64,000 nucleotides of DNA from Chitinophagaceae bacterium 26-R-25 (GTDB lineage Bacteria; Bacteroidota; Bacteroidia; Chitinophagales; Chitinophagaceae). The notes beneath the pieces are model-generated. The model did not search any database. It worked only from the letters and a program-made list of their open reading frames with translations, and was not told where the DNA came from. Positions within the stretch are counted from its first letter, which is position 1. The number at the start of each line of letters is the position of its first letter. This document shows positions 27,008-34,958 of this stretch, piece by piece. The translations under genes and the position numbers were made by a program. Location: NCBI GenBank assembly GCA_029906195.1, contig JARWSJ010000002.1, positions 620,001-684,000 on the forward strand, written 5' to 3'.

Positions 27008-28255
27008 CTACGCGAATTCGATCACCGTGATCTCCGGCAGTATCCCCACACGACCCGGGTACCCAATAAATCCATAACCTCTGTTCACATACAACTTTTG
27101 TTTTTCCGTTTCATACAACCCAGCCCATTGTTTGTACATGTACTGCACAGGGCTCCATTTGAAACCAGGAAGCTCCACGCCAAACTGCATGCCGTGTGTA
27201 TGTCCGCTCAGCATAAGATCGATATCACTGTATTTAGGAATTACCTCAGCGTCCCAATGGCTTGGATCATGGCTCATCAATATTTTGAAAGGATATTTTT
27301 CCGTGCCTGCGTACGCTTCTGCCATTTTCCCATATTTAGGAAAACGCCCTTTAGCACTCCAGTTTTCAATACCAATTAAGGCAATTTGGTCACCGCCTCT
27401 TTCAAGCGCTACGTGTTCATTCATGAGCAAACGCCAGCCAAGGTTAGCGTGCACTACCTTAAGGTTTTCGAGATTTTGCCTTTTTGCTTCCGGACTGTCC
27501 CACGCCACATAATCACCGTAGTCATGATTGCCAAGCGTAGAAAAAACACCCATAGGCGCTTTTAATCTGCCAAAAACGTCCATGTAATTTTTCATCTCGG
27601 TGGCGCGGTCATTTACCAAATCACCGGTAAACAAAATGAGATCCGGCTTTTCGTTCAGCACTTTTTCAACGCCTCGTTCCACCGCCGCTTTATCATTAAA
27701 ACTGCCAGAATGAATATCACTTATCTGCACAATTTTCAAACCTTTAAAAGATGCCGGCAAATTCACGTAGGAAAGTTTGATCCTGTTTACGTGATAGTGA
27801 TATTTGTTGCGAAAGCCATACACCAACGAACCAAACAAAGTGCCGCTGGCAGCCAATCCCAGCCAGCTTATAAACACAGATCGTGTAATGCCTTCATCAC
27901 CCGTTGTAATGGCAACAGTGGGATTGCTGAATAATTTTCCAATACTCCACATCATCAATCGTCTTACATCATCAATAAGGAAAAAGACGGAGCCAACCAC
28001 TTTGGAGAAAAATAATCCGATCAATATTGCAAACGTATAACTGCGTAATGATTTCGGCCAGTTTTCCGTATTCAGGTAGGGCATCAGTAAAATAAAGAAG
28101 AATGTGCAGGCAGATAACAACCAGTAAATGGAAAACAAAATGATCCGCGTACGGCTGGCGGAGTTTTGGGTAACAGTTTTTAAAGCCTGAAAAACATAAA
28201 TGTCGATAACAACTATAATTGCCAGAAGTATCCAGGCAAAGCCGGAATTGCGCAT
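27008..28255 (-). CDS. membrane-anchored metallophosphoesterase
   Basis: A 415-residue protein with four or five membrane segments in the first 150 residues (about 6-25, 38-60, 73-95, 127-146) and a calcineurin-like phosphoesterase domain from about 172 on. Metal ligands are D180-x-H182 (SDIHSG), G211-D212 (GDLVND), G-N-H-D at 242-245 (GNHDYGD) and GHTHGMQ near 360. The domain order matches the YkuE/YaeI-like membrane phosphoesterases; those studied act on lipid A precursors or other phosphates, but the substrate here is unknown. It stands alone. Confidence 0.9.
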   Translation of the reverse strand: MRNSGFAWILLAIIVVIDIYVFQALKTVTQNSASRTRIILFSIYWLLSACTFFFILLMPYLNTENWPKSLRSYTFAILIGLFFSKVVGSVFFLIDDVRRLMMWSIGKLFSNPTVAITTGDEGITRSVFISWLGLAASGTLFGSLVYGFRNKYHYHVNRIKLSYVNLPASFKGLKIVQISDIHSGSFNDKAAVERGVEKVLNEKPDLILFTGDLVNDRATEMKNYMDVFGRLKAPMGVFSTLGNHDYGDYVAWDSPEAKRQNLENLKVVHANLGWRLLMNEHVALERGGDQIALIGIENWSAKGRFPKYGKMAEAYAGTEKYPFKILMSHDPSHWDAEVIPKYSDIDLMLSGHTHGMQFGVELPGFKWSPVQYMYKQWAGLYETEKQKLYVNRGYGFIGYPGRVGILPEITVIEFA

Positions 28256-28268
28256 AGTGATGATTTAT

Positions 28269-28332
28269 AAGTAAAAAGGTAAAAGTAAAAATCCAAAATC
28301 CTCTCAAACCTTTTGAATTTTTACTTTTGAAC
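28269..28332. repeat. inverted repeat, AAAGTAAAAAT type
   Basis: Left arm 28269-28302 and right arm 28309-28332 (TTTTGAATTTTTACTTTTG) form a short-looped hairpin upstream of the metallophosphoesterase start. Confidence 0.75.
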
Positions 28333-28367
28333 TATTTGATAGACGATTGAGACGGTAAAATATTGTA

Positions 28368-28480
28368 GGGGCGAATTGCATTCCCCAAAACTAAACCCAG
28401 GTAAAAAGTAAAAAATCAAAAGTAAAAATTCAAAATTGCACCCTGCCCTTTTGAATTTTTACTTTTGATTTTTGAATTGT
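28368..28480. repeat. REP variant plus AAAGTAAAAAT inverted repeat
   Basis: A damaged GTAGGGGCGAAT-TGC-ATTC palindrome (28368-28386), then the arms 28398-28436 and 28449-28480. The right arm ends at the base before the FMN reductase stop codon. Confidence 0.75.
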
Positions 28481-28981
28481 TTAGAATTCTATAAACTCAT
28501 CCAGCTGTTGGTTAATTACCTTCACCGTCGCAGCATCAGTAATTTTGCCTTCCGAATCGAGTAATCTGTCAACGATAGAAATCGGTAGTTTGTTAGGATG
28601 AACAATTACTTTCACGTAGTGCAAAATACCAGTAAAATGCTCCATGCCACGCAGGTTGCCGGCGCGGCCGGTAGACACGCCCGCAAGCAGCGCTTTTTTG
28701 CCCCACCAAACATTTTTAATATCAGAAATATCGATGAGCGATTTCAAAACGCCGGGGATGCTGCCGTTGTATTCCGGTGCAATGAAAATAAATTTCTTTG
28801 TGGGGATCAGAATAGTTTTCTCCAGTTGGATCATGGCCGGACTTCTATGATTCACATCCATATTTTCCAGCGATAAGAAGTTAGGTTCAATCCCTTTTTG
28901 TCGCAAGAAATATTCATATTGGCGTGCAATCTTTATGGTGTTACTATCCGCTCTGTTGGTACCGGATATAATGGTATACAT
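28481..28981 (-). CDS. NADPH-dependent FMN reductase family protein
   Basis: A 166-residue flavodoxin-fold oxidoreductase. The FMN phosphate loop is SGTNRADSNT (residues 6-15), and PEYNGSIPGVLKSLID (about 79-94) is the characteristic second FMN-binding motif of the NADPH_FMN_red family (azoreductase, ChrR-like). GVSTGRAGNLRG near 117 closes the site. It should reduce FMN or quinone-like substrates with NAD(P)H. It is transcribed alone, divergent from the UPF0173 gene. Confidence 0.9.
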   Translation of the reverse strand: MYTIISGTNRADSNTIKIARQYEYFLRQKGIEPNFLSLENMDVNHRSPAMIQLEKTILIPTKKFIFIAPEYNGSIPGVLKSLIDISDIKNVWWGKKALLAGVSTGRAGNLRGMEHFTGILHYVKVIVHPNKLPISIVDRLLDSEGKITDAATVKVINQQLDEFIEF

Positions 28982-29030
28982 GTAGAAAAGGAAAATTTAA
29001 TTATTAGTGATGGGATAAAGGTAATACAAT

Positions 29031-29215
29031 TGTAGGGGCGAATCGCATTCGCCCTGCCAATCAACGAGCCGGAGAAAAATTGAAGATTGAAAGTTGAAAG
29101 TTGAAAATGCAAAAGGTCGAATAATGTTTATAAAGTTCGACCACATTTCATAAACAAGGAGGGGTGCATCACTTGTAACATCCATTTTCAACTTTCAACT
29201 TTCAATTTTCAATTG
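29031..29215. repeat. REP palindrome plus TTGAAAR inverted repeat
   Basis: GTAGGGGCGAAT-CGC-ATTCGCCC at 29031-29054, then the left arm 29078-29109 and the right arm 29183-29215 with the boundary GAAAATG/CATTTTC. This site lies between two divergent genes, so it is not a transcription terminator in the usual sense. Confidence 0.88.
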
Positions 29216-29231
29216 TCCTTGCTATTATCGC

Positions 29232-29239
29232 TATTTTTG
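29232..29239 (+). promoter_or_regulatory. -7 box TATTTTTG for the UPF0173 gene
   Basis: A perfect TAnnTTTG match 38 bases before the ATG. The repeat arm occupies the -33 region. Confidence 0.45.
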
Positions 29240-29276
29240 TCAGCCTGCCAAATCAGGGCTTTTTAAACATATAATT

Positions 29277-29957
29277 ATGCAAATAACATATTACGGACAC
29301 AGTTGCTTTTCGGTTGTAATCAAAGGGAAACATCTTTTGTTTGATCCATTCATTACACACAATGAACTGGCGAAAAAAATAGATGTAAATAGCATAAAAG
29401 CTGATTACATTTTGCAATCGCATGGTCACGGTGACCACATTGCAGACACTACTGGCATCGCTAAAAGAACAGGAGCGAAAGTAATCGCCGCTTACGAAAT
29501 TCATGAATGGCTAAACAAGCAAGGTGTAGAAAATACCCATCCGATGAATACCGGAGGTAAGTGGAACTTTGGCGAGTTTACCGTGAAATGTGTCGTTGCC
29601 CAGCACTCAAGCGGCCTGCCTGACGGTTCCTACGGCGGAAATCCCCTTGGTTTTGTCATCACCAGTGAAGAAGGCGACTTTTACTATGCCGGAGATACCG
29701 CTTTAACGATTGATATGCAGCTCATTCCGCGCTGGGGAAAATTAAAATTTGCATTGTTGCCTATTGGTGACAACTTTACTATGGATGCCGCCGATGCTGT
29801 GGAAGCTTCAAATATGATAAAATGTAATCAAGTGATAGGCATGCACTACGATACCTTCGGATTTATCAAAATAGACAGGGAAAAAACTTTGCAGATTTTT
29901 ATGGACGCCGGAAAAACATTACTGTTGCCAGGTATTGGCGAAACGATCGATTTATAA
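29277..29957 (+). CDS. UPF0173-type metallo-beta-lactamase-fold hydrolase
   Basis: A 226-residue metal-dependent hydrolase of the UPF0173 (YtkL) family. The metal motif is H49-G-H51-G-D53-H54 (QSHGHGDHIAD). Further ligands are in AQHSSG (about 123), AGDTALT (about 150) and GMHYDTFG (about 198). The length is as expected for the family. The cellular substrate of this family is not established. Divergent from the FMN reductase gene. Confidence 0.92.
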   Translation: MQITYYGHSCFSVVIKGKHLLFDPFITHNELAKKIDVNSIKADYILQSHGHGDHIADTTGIAKRTGAKVIAAYEIHEWLNKQGVENTHPMNTGGKWNFGEFTVKCVVAQHSSGLPDGSYGGNPLGFVITSEEGDFYYAGDTALTIDMQLIPRWGKLKFALLPIGDNFTMDAADAVEASNMIKCNQVIGMHYDTFGFIKIDREKTLQIFMDAGKTLLLPGIGETIDL

Positions 29958-29970
29958 CGACACGCCGCCC

Positions 29971-30037
29971 GCCGTACAGACAAGGCACTGCCTTGTCTCT
30001 TAGAAAAGGAAGACAAAGCCCTGCCTTGTCTCTACAA
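29971..30037. repeat. REP-like palindromes ACAAGGCA, double copy
   Basis: ACAAGGCA-c-TGCCTTGTCT and a second, imperfect copy ending GCCTTGTCTCTAC. Downstream, GAGTCAGAT-AATT-ATCTGGCTC (about 30154-30175) is another short palindrome inside the parA leader. Confidence 0.75.
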
Positions 30038-30095
30038 ACAACATATTGTTTCTTAAATCCTTATGCAAGTTTTTTATTTCAAATTTTAATTTCAA

Positions 30096-30126
30096 ATTGC
30101 GGAAGGAATATAATATTTTACATTTG
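30096..30126 (+). promoter_or_regulatory. parA promoter
   Basis: ATTG at 30096-30099, 19 bases, then TACATTTG at 30119-30126, a perfect TAnnTTTG. The leader would be about 70 bases and includes a short palindrome (about 30154-30175). Confidence 0.6.
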
Positions 30127-30204
30127 CGGCCCGGAACACGGGAAACGTCCGTAGAGTCAGATAATTATCTGGCTCAATAGAAGATAATTAAGTAATAAGT
30201 AAAT

Positions 30205-31023
30205 ATGGCAAGAATAATTGGTGTAGCGAATCAAAAAGGTGGGGTGGGAAAAACAACCACTGCTATTAACCTTGCAGCAAGTTTTGCGGTGCTCGAATTC
30301 AAAACTTTGCTGGTGGATGCAGATCCGCAGGCTAATAGTACCACCGGCGTTGGATTCGACCTGCATAATATTACGCAGGGGCTCTACGATTGCATGGTTA
30401 ACGAAACGCCTGCACGAGATGTGATCCTGAAAACTGAAATCCCTAACCTGGATGTGATCCCTTCTCACATTGACCTTGTAGGTGCAGAAATTGAAATGAT
30501 CAACTATCCAAACAGGGAGAGTGTGCTGAAAGCCATATTGGAGCCGGTAAAATCAGAATATGATTTCATTATCATCGACTGCTCGCCGTCCCTCGGTCTT
30601 ATTACAGTAAATGCTTTGACAGCTGCAGACTCTGTGGCCGTTCCTGTGCAGACAGAGTTTTTCGCCCTTGAAGGTTTGGGTAAATTATTAAATACGATCA
30701 AGATCGTGCAAAACCGCTTAAATCCGGAATTGCAGATCGAAGGTATATTGATGACCATGTATGATGGCCGTTTGCGTTTGTGCAACCAGGTGGTAAGTGA
30801 AGTGCGTCGCCACTTTGATGATCTTGTTTTCAGCACGATCATTCACCGTAACTCCAAACTAAGCGAAGCGCCAAGCGTGGGCAAACCTTCTATTTTGTAT
30901 GATGCCTTCAGCAAAGGATCGGTTAATTACCTGAACCTTGCTAAAGAAATTTTGCAGAAAAACAACATGACCAAAATATCCCAGGAAGAAAGGATCATTG
31001 AGGCAAACGACGACGAGGAGTAA
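30205..31023 (+). CDS. parA: chromosome-partitioning ATPase ParA
   Basis: A 272-residue ParA/Soj-type ATPase that drives segregation of the origin region with ParB. The deviant Walker A is K11-G-G-V-G-K-T17, followed by DADPQANSTTG; IIIDCSPSLG is the Walker B region. No N-terminal DNA-binding domain is present, so it is the chromosomal type. parB, DUF5683 and dapB follow on the same strand, the standard order in Bacteroidota. I found no perfect parS by eye. It suggests that the replication origin may be within reach. Confidence 0.96.
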   Translation: MARIIGVANQKGGVGKTTTAINLAASFAVLEFKTLLVDADPQANSTTGVGFDLHNITQGLYDCMVNETPARDVILKTEIPNLDVIPSHIDLVGAEIEMINYPNRESVLKAILEPVKSEYDFIIIDCSPSLGLITVNALTAADSVAVPVQTEFFALEGLGKLLNTIKIVQNRLNPELQIEGILMTMYDGRLRLCNQVVSEVRRHFDDLVFSTIIHRNSKLSEAPSVGKPSILYDAFSKGSVNYLNLAKEILQKNNMTKISQEERIIEANDDEE

Positions 31024-31026
31024 ATA

Positions 31027-31180
31027 AGTTTTAGTAATAAGTAATGAGTGATGAGTTTTAAGTTGTTAGTTTTTAGTTATTAGTTGTTAGAAAGGTCGAG
31101 TTTGTAACATTCAATTAACCTGCGCTAACAACTAACAACCAACAACTCTCAACTCTCAATTCTCAATTTTCAACTCTTTT
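31027..31180. repeat. inverted repeat, TTGTTAG and TTGAGAA heptads
   Basis: Between parA and parB. The right arm (31128-31176) reads as seven-base units CTAACAA, CCAACAA, CTCTCAA, TTCTCAA, TTTTCAA. The left arm (31027-31090) has the complementary TTGTTAG and TTTTTAG units. The right arm shows a gradual change from TTGTTAG-type to TTGAAAA-type units, linking two repeat families. Confidence 0.8.
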
Positions 31181-31184
31181 AAAA

Positions 31185-32135
31185 ATGAGTGACCAGAAAA
31201 AACAACCAGGTAGCAATCCAAAAGGTAATAAAGAATTATTGGGCAAGGGCATACGCTCTTTGCTACAGGGTATCGATGCAGACCTGAAAACAGCTACAGG
31301 CACGCACTTGAAGAATAATGTGGTAGAAGCAGCAACAGGAATCCTGCGCATTCCAATTGAGCAGATCGAAACCAATCCAAAACAACCCCGTCACGATTTT
31401 GATGAAAAAGCGCTGAATGAATTGGCCGCTTCCATCAAAATTCACGACATCATACAGCCGATTACTGTTTCTAAATTGCCAACTGGAAAGTACAGGTTGA
31501 TTTCTGGTGAACGCCGCTTCCGTGCTTCTAAGATTGCGGGCCTGAAAGACATACCGGCATACATTCGCCAGGCAAATGACCAGCAGTTGCTGGAACTGGC
31601 TTTGCTGGAAAATCTACAGCGTGAAGATCTTAACGCTATAGAAATTGGCCTCAGCTACAAACGCATGATGGAAGAGCTTAGCCACACGCAGGAAGAAGTG
31701 GCAGAACGCATGGGTAAAGAAAGAAGTACCGTTTCCAACTATATCCGTCTTTTAAAATTGCCGCCAGATGTGCAGGTTGCTGTTCGTAACGGTGAAATAA
31801 GCATGGGACATGCGAGAGCCTTGATCAACATTGATGCGGTAGATAAACAACTATATATTTTTGGAGAAATAAAAAGCAAAGGCCTTTCCGTAAGACAAAC
31901 CGAGGAATTGGTTCGCAATGCTTACAAAGATGGAAGTGCTGCACCTGTTAAAGTTGCTTCAAAATCCACATTACCACCTACATATAAGAAAATTGAAGAT
32001 AATTTAGCGTCTCATTTTGGCACCCGTGTAAAACTAAATCACAGCAAAAAAGGTAATGGCAGCATTACGCTGGAGTATTATTCTTTACAGGAGTTCAACA
32101 AAATATTGGAACAACTAGGCGTGTCAGCTAACTAA
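31185..32135 (+). CDS. parB: chromosome-partitioning protein ParB
   Basis: A 316-residue ParB/Spo0J CTPase-type DNA clamp that loads at parS. The CTP-binding motif G108-E-R-R-F-R-A114 and box II E142-N-L-Q-R-E-D148 are intact. The central helix-turn-helix (TQEEVAERMGKERSTVSNYIRLL) spans about 174-196. The last 60 residues form the dimerisation domain. It lies 161 bases downstream of parA, an unusually long gap because a repeat element sits between them. DUF5683 follows after 5 bases. Confidence 0.96.
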   Translation: MSDQKKQPGSNPKGNKELLGKGIRSLLQGIDADLKTATGTHLKNNVVEAATGILRIPIEQIETNPKQPRHDFDEKALNELAASIKIHDIIQPITVSKLPTGKYRLISGERRFRASKIAGLKDIPAYIRQANDQQLLELALLENLQREDLNAIEIGLSYKRMMEELSHTQEEVAERMGKERSTVSNYIRLLKLPPDVQVAVRNGEISMGHARALINIDAVDKQLYIFGEIKSKGLSVRQTEELVRNAYKDGSAAPVKVASKSTLPPTYKKIEDNLASHFGTRVKLNHSKKGNGSITLEYYSLQEFNKILEQLGVSAN

Positions 32136-32140
32136 AAGAA

Positions 32141-32812
32141 ATGAAGGTTTACCGTTTTTTATTTTTTTTTCTGTTTTTTGCAGGTGCGAGTTCTGTTGCA
32201 TTTTGCCAACAGGACAGCCTAAAGGTTACGCATGACACGATCATAGCTAAAAAGAAGCCAGCTTCTTTGTATGGCGACTCTGCCATGATCCACGGCAAAA
32301 TGAGAAAACACGATCCCAAAGTTGCTTCGACCCGTTCCGCAATACTGCCGGGGTGGGGACAGATCTACAATCGCAGCTATTGGAAACTTCCCATTGTTTA
32401 TGGGGCACTTGGCATTACCACCTACGTTTTTATTGACAATATGAAAACCGTACGTGCAGCCAACTATGCCATTAAATATATGACACCGTCAGACAGTGCC
32501 GGAACAAATTACGATGACATCGCGCCATATCTGAAGCCATTTGTTGACAATGGAGACGTCAATTCATTGCGCAACGTTCGAAATCAGTTTCGCCAATATG
32601 TCGATTATGCGGCGTTGGTGTTCATTTTGTTTTGGGGACTAAATGTGGTAGATGCTACCGTAGATGCACACCTGAAGCACTTTGATGTTAGCGACGATTT
32701 AAGCATGAAAATTAAGCCAAACTTTGCTCCGCAGGTTGGTGGGCAAACATTTGGAGTGAGCCTGGTGTTTGACATTCACAAAGGGAAAACAGCATTACGC
32801 GGTCTCCCGTAG
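32141..32812 (+). CDS. DUF5683 membrane protein
   Basis: A 223-residue protein of the DUF5683 family, found directly after parB in many Bacteroidota. Signal peptide at residues 1-22 (SVAFCQ). The conserved segment ASTRSAILPGWGQIYNRSYWKLPIVYGALG (about 65-95) is the family hallmark. Two hydrophobic segments follow (about 86-104 and 150-170). The function is unknown; its place suggests envelope or cell-cycle roles. The stop codon TAG is the first part of a GTAGGGGCGAAT palindrome, so the last residues (GLP) may not be ancestral. Confidence 0.88.
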   Translation: MKVYRFLFFFLFFAGASSVAFCQQDSLKVTHDTIIAKKKPASLYGDSAMIHGKMRKHDPKVASTRSAILPGWGQIYNRSYWKLPIVYGALGITTYVFIDNMKTVRAANYAIKYMTPSDSAGTNYDDIAPYLKPFVDNGDVNSLRNVRNQFRQYVDYAALVFILFWGLNVVDATVDAHLKHFDVSDDLSMKIKPNFAPQVGGQTFGVSLVFDIHKGKTALRGLP

Positions 32813-32899
32813 GGGCGAATCGCATTCGCCCGAATTCTCCGCATGTCGGAGAGTTCGCATTCATTCAACAAACCTAATAAGGGCGAATTCAATTCGCCC
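32806..32899. repeat. REP palindromes GGGGCGAAT, two copies
   Basis: GTAGGGGCGAAT-CGC-ATTCGCCC at 32809-32831, then AATTCTCCG-CATG-TCGGAGAGTT, then GGGCGAATTCAATTCGCCC at 32881-32899. The first copy holds the stop codon of the DUF5683 gene. Confidence 0.85.
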
Positions 32900-32916
32900 A
32901 ATATAAAAAAACTGTT

Positions 32917-33633
32917 ATGAAAATTGCTTTAGTTGGTTACGGCAAAATGGGTAAAGCCATCGAAGAAATCGCTTTAAAAAGAGGCCACGAAATAGTTTTA
33001 AAGCTCGATATCGATAACCAACATGAGTTTACCAAAGAAAATCTTGCGAACGCAGACGTTGCCATTGAGTTCACAAGCCCGCACAGCGCTTACAACAACG
33101 TGATGAAGCTCCTGGAATGGAACGTACCTACCGTATGCGGCTCTACTGGCTGGCTCGATAAATGGGATGCAGTAAGAAAGTATACCGACGAAAACAATCG
33201 CGGACTTGTATACGCCAGCAACTACAGCGTAGGCGTGAACATCTTTTTCGAAATCAACAAAAGACTGGCAGAATTGATGGCCCCTCACGCAGAATACGAT
33301 GTGCGTTTGGAAGAGATCCATCACACAGAGAAAAAAGATTCACCAAGCGGAACCGCCGTTTCACTGGCTGAACAGATACTGGAAAGAGTTTCCCGCAAAA
33401 CGAAATGGGTGAACGAAGAAAGCGACAAAGCGAGCGACCTTGTAATCCTGAGTGAAAGAGTAGACCCGGCTCCGGGCACGCACATTGCTTTGTATACATC
33501 CCCAATTGACGATATCGAAATTATCCATACGGCACATAACAGAACCGGCTTTGCAACAGGCGCTGTATTGGCGGCTGAGTTTGTTAAAGACAAAAAAGGT
33601 ATCTTTAGTATGAAAGAAGTGTTAGGGTTGTAG
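32917..33633 (+). CDS. dapB: 4-hydroxy-tetrahydrodipicolinate reductase
   Basis: DapB reduces 4-hydroxy-tetrahydrodipicolinate with NAD(P)H in lysine and diaminopimelate synthesis. At 238 residues it is of the shorter Bacteroidota type. The Rossmann motif is G7-x-G-x-x-G12 (VGYGKMGKAI). The active-site block E134-IHHTEKKDSPSGTA (to 147) has the catalytic His pair and the Lys. NRTGFATGAVLAAEF is the C-terminal signature. In many relatives lepB follows; here an Rrf2 gene does. Confidence 0.96.
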   Translation: MKIALVGYGKMGKAIEEIALKRGHEIVLKLDIDNQHEFTKENLANADVAIEFTSPHSAYNNVMKLLEWNVPTVCGSTGWLDKWDAVRKYTDENNRGLVYASNYSVGVNIFFEINKRLAELMAPHAEYDVRLEEIHHTEKKDSPSGTAVSLAEQILERVSRKTKWVNEESDKASDLVILSERVDPAPGTHIALYTSPIDDIEIIHTAHNRTGFATGAVLAAEFVKDKKGIFSMKEVLGL

Positions 33634-33635
33634 TA

Positions 33636-33768
33636 AATTAGGAATTAGGAGATAGGAGTTAGGAATTAGAGTAATCATGACGGATAGTGAGTTGTAAAAA
33701 GCTGTATGAGCAAAGACATAAGACTTCTAACTCAAAACTCATAACTTACAACTCATAACTCAAAACCA
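33636..33768. repeat. TTAGGAA heptads with AACTCATA arm
   Basis: 33636-33676 has units TTAGGAA, TTAGGAG, ATAGGAG. 33723-33768 has units CTAACTC, AAAACTC, ATAACTT, ACAACTC of the same 7-base period. Complementarity between the two is only partial. Confidence 0.6.
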
Positions 33769-33777
33769 TAGTTTCCG

Positions 33778-34191
33778 ATGCTTTCAAAGAAAACACAATA
33801 TGCGTTCAAAGCTTTAATGTACCTGGCCCAGCATGAGCACGAAGGCCCCGTGCTTATCGCAGAAGTATCCAAGAAAAAGAAAATTCCGCTGAAGTTTTTG
33901 GAAAATATTCTCCTTGAATTAAGAAAGGCAGGAATTCTGGACAGCAAGAAAGGAAAGGGTGGAGGCTATTTTTTTGCGATTGAACCCAAAAAAGTAAATC
34001 TTGCACAGGTAATGCGATTGCTGGACGGACCTATCTCTTTACTGCCTTGCGTAAGCCTTAATTTTTATGAGCGTTGTAAAAACTGTGACGAAAAGAAGTG
34101 TGGCCTGAATATGGCGATGGTGCAGGTAAGGGATGCTACGTTGAAAATATTGGAGAAGAAAACTGTTGCCGACATTTCGTTTCCCGAATAG
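33778..34191 (+). CDS. Rrf2 family transcriptional regulator
   Basis: A 137-residue Rrf2-family regulator. The winged helix covers residues 1-70 (TQYAFKALMYLA, PLKFLENILLELRKAGILDSKKGKGGGYFFA). Four cysteines lie at 91, 100, 103 and 108 (CVSLNFYERCKNCDEKKC), close to the three-cysteine pattern that binds a 2Fe-2S cluster in IscR and NsrR, so it may sense redox or iron-sulphur status. No target gene is adjacent. The terminator at 34215-34249 closes the gene. Confidence 0.9.
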   Translation: MLSKKTQYAFKALMYLAQHEHEGPVLIAEVSKKKKIPLKFLENILLELRKAGILDSKKGKGGGYFFAIEPKKVNLAQVMRLLDGPISLLPCVSLNFYERCKNCDEKKCGLNMAMVQVRDATLKILEKKTVADISFPE

Positions 34192-34214
34192 ATAAGATAA
34201 TCTCTTTTAATAGT

Positions 34215-34249
34215 AAGCGGACTACTTTAGCGGTGGTTCGCTTTTTTTG
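34215..34249 (+). terminator. Rho-independent terminator after Rrf2
   Basis: AAGCGGACTAC and GTGGTTCGCTT pair with two G-U wobbles around a seven-base loop, followed by seven T. Confidence 0.7.
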
Positions 34250-34258
34250 TAAATATTC

Positions 34259-34711
34259 CTAAGATTGCTCTTCTTTGTCAAGGTCATCTTTTAGCTGCTC
34301 TTTCAAAGCCTCGATTTCTATGTTTTTGGATGCGACTTCTTTTTTCAGAGATGCAATTCTGTCTGCCTGGCTTTCTATTACTTTCTGCATAGCGCGAATA
34401 ACCGCCTGAGTCGTCTCATCTTTAACGTAAGGTGCATTCTCTTCTTCAAGCAAATTAGCTTCTTCAATTTTTTCTTGCTTTTTCTTGTTCATTAACCCGA
34501 TATCTTTTGACAGATTTTTGAAAATTAAGTCATCCAAAGAAATGTCAAAAAATTCGGATATTTTAATTAAATCATCAAATGATGGCTGACTTTTTTCATT
34601 TTCGTAGCCATTCCAAGTGGTTCTCTGAAATCCCGCCAGTTCAGCTATTTCATACTGCTTAAGATTCATTAATTCTTTCAAAAAGGCAAGGTTTTTACTA
34701 AAATAGACCAT
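34259..34711 (-). CDS. XRE-family regulator with C-terminal coiled coil
   Basis: A 150-residue protein. Residues 7-62 are a Cro/CI-type helix-turn-helix (LKQYEIAELAGFQRTTWNGYENEKSQPSFDDLIKISEFFDI). From about 70 to 150 it is charged and helical with heptads (MQKVIESQADRIASLKKEVASKNIEIEALKEQL), a likely dimerising coiled coil. Such regulators are common as solitary repressors in Bacteroidota and in mobile elements. It is divergent from a promoter that reads into a gene-free stretch with a possible small RNA. Confidence 0.88.
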   Translation of the reverse strand: MVYFSKNLAFLKELMNLKQYEIAELAGFQRTTWNGYENEKSQPSFDDLIKISEFFDISLDDLIFKNLSKDIGLMNKKKQEKIEEANLLEEENAPYVKDETTQAVIRAMQKVIESQADRIASLKKEVASKNIEIEALKEQLKDDLDKEEQS

Positions 34712-34732
34712 TCTTTTAAAAAAGTTGAAAAT

Positions 34733-34765
34733 TTTGGATTTATTTAAAGTATTCGACTATATTTG
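34733..34765 (+). promoter_or_regulatory. strong consensus promoter facing gene-free region
   Basis: TTTG at 34733-34736, 21 bases, TATATTTG at 34758-34765. Both boxes match the Bacteroidota consensus. It points away from the XRE gene, and transcription would begin near 34772. Confidence 0.6.
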
Positions 34766-34771
34766 CACTCA

Positions 34772-34958
34772 CCAATGATTCACCTGTCCCATAAGTGAGT
34801 ACACAAATACAACAGCCTCGTTCATCAAAGCATAATGCCTTGATTCAATAGTTCACATTGACCATCTATTTATTAACGCATCCCAAAAGTAACATAGTGA
34901 CATGAAATGAACGCCGTTTGCCGGTAATATTCCCTTATTGGGATAGGTGTTTTTTTTT
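34772..34958 (+). ncRNA. possible small RNA (promoter plus terminator)
   Basis: About 187 bases between the consensus promoter and a terminator-like end: TATTCCC-ttatt-GGGATA with a one-base bulge, then after a few bases nine T (34950-34958). Only very short open frames are present (the first ATG gives seven codons). The rest of the 918-base gap (34959-35629) has no convincing gene; a 48-codon frame at 35386-35532 and a 104-codon frame on the other strand have no recognisable features. Confidence 0.4.

Noticed and set aside
27972-28307. 111-codon minus-strand frame overlapping the metallophosphoesterase gene
   Set aside because: A shadow frame of the clear metallophosphoesterase gene.
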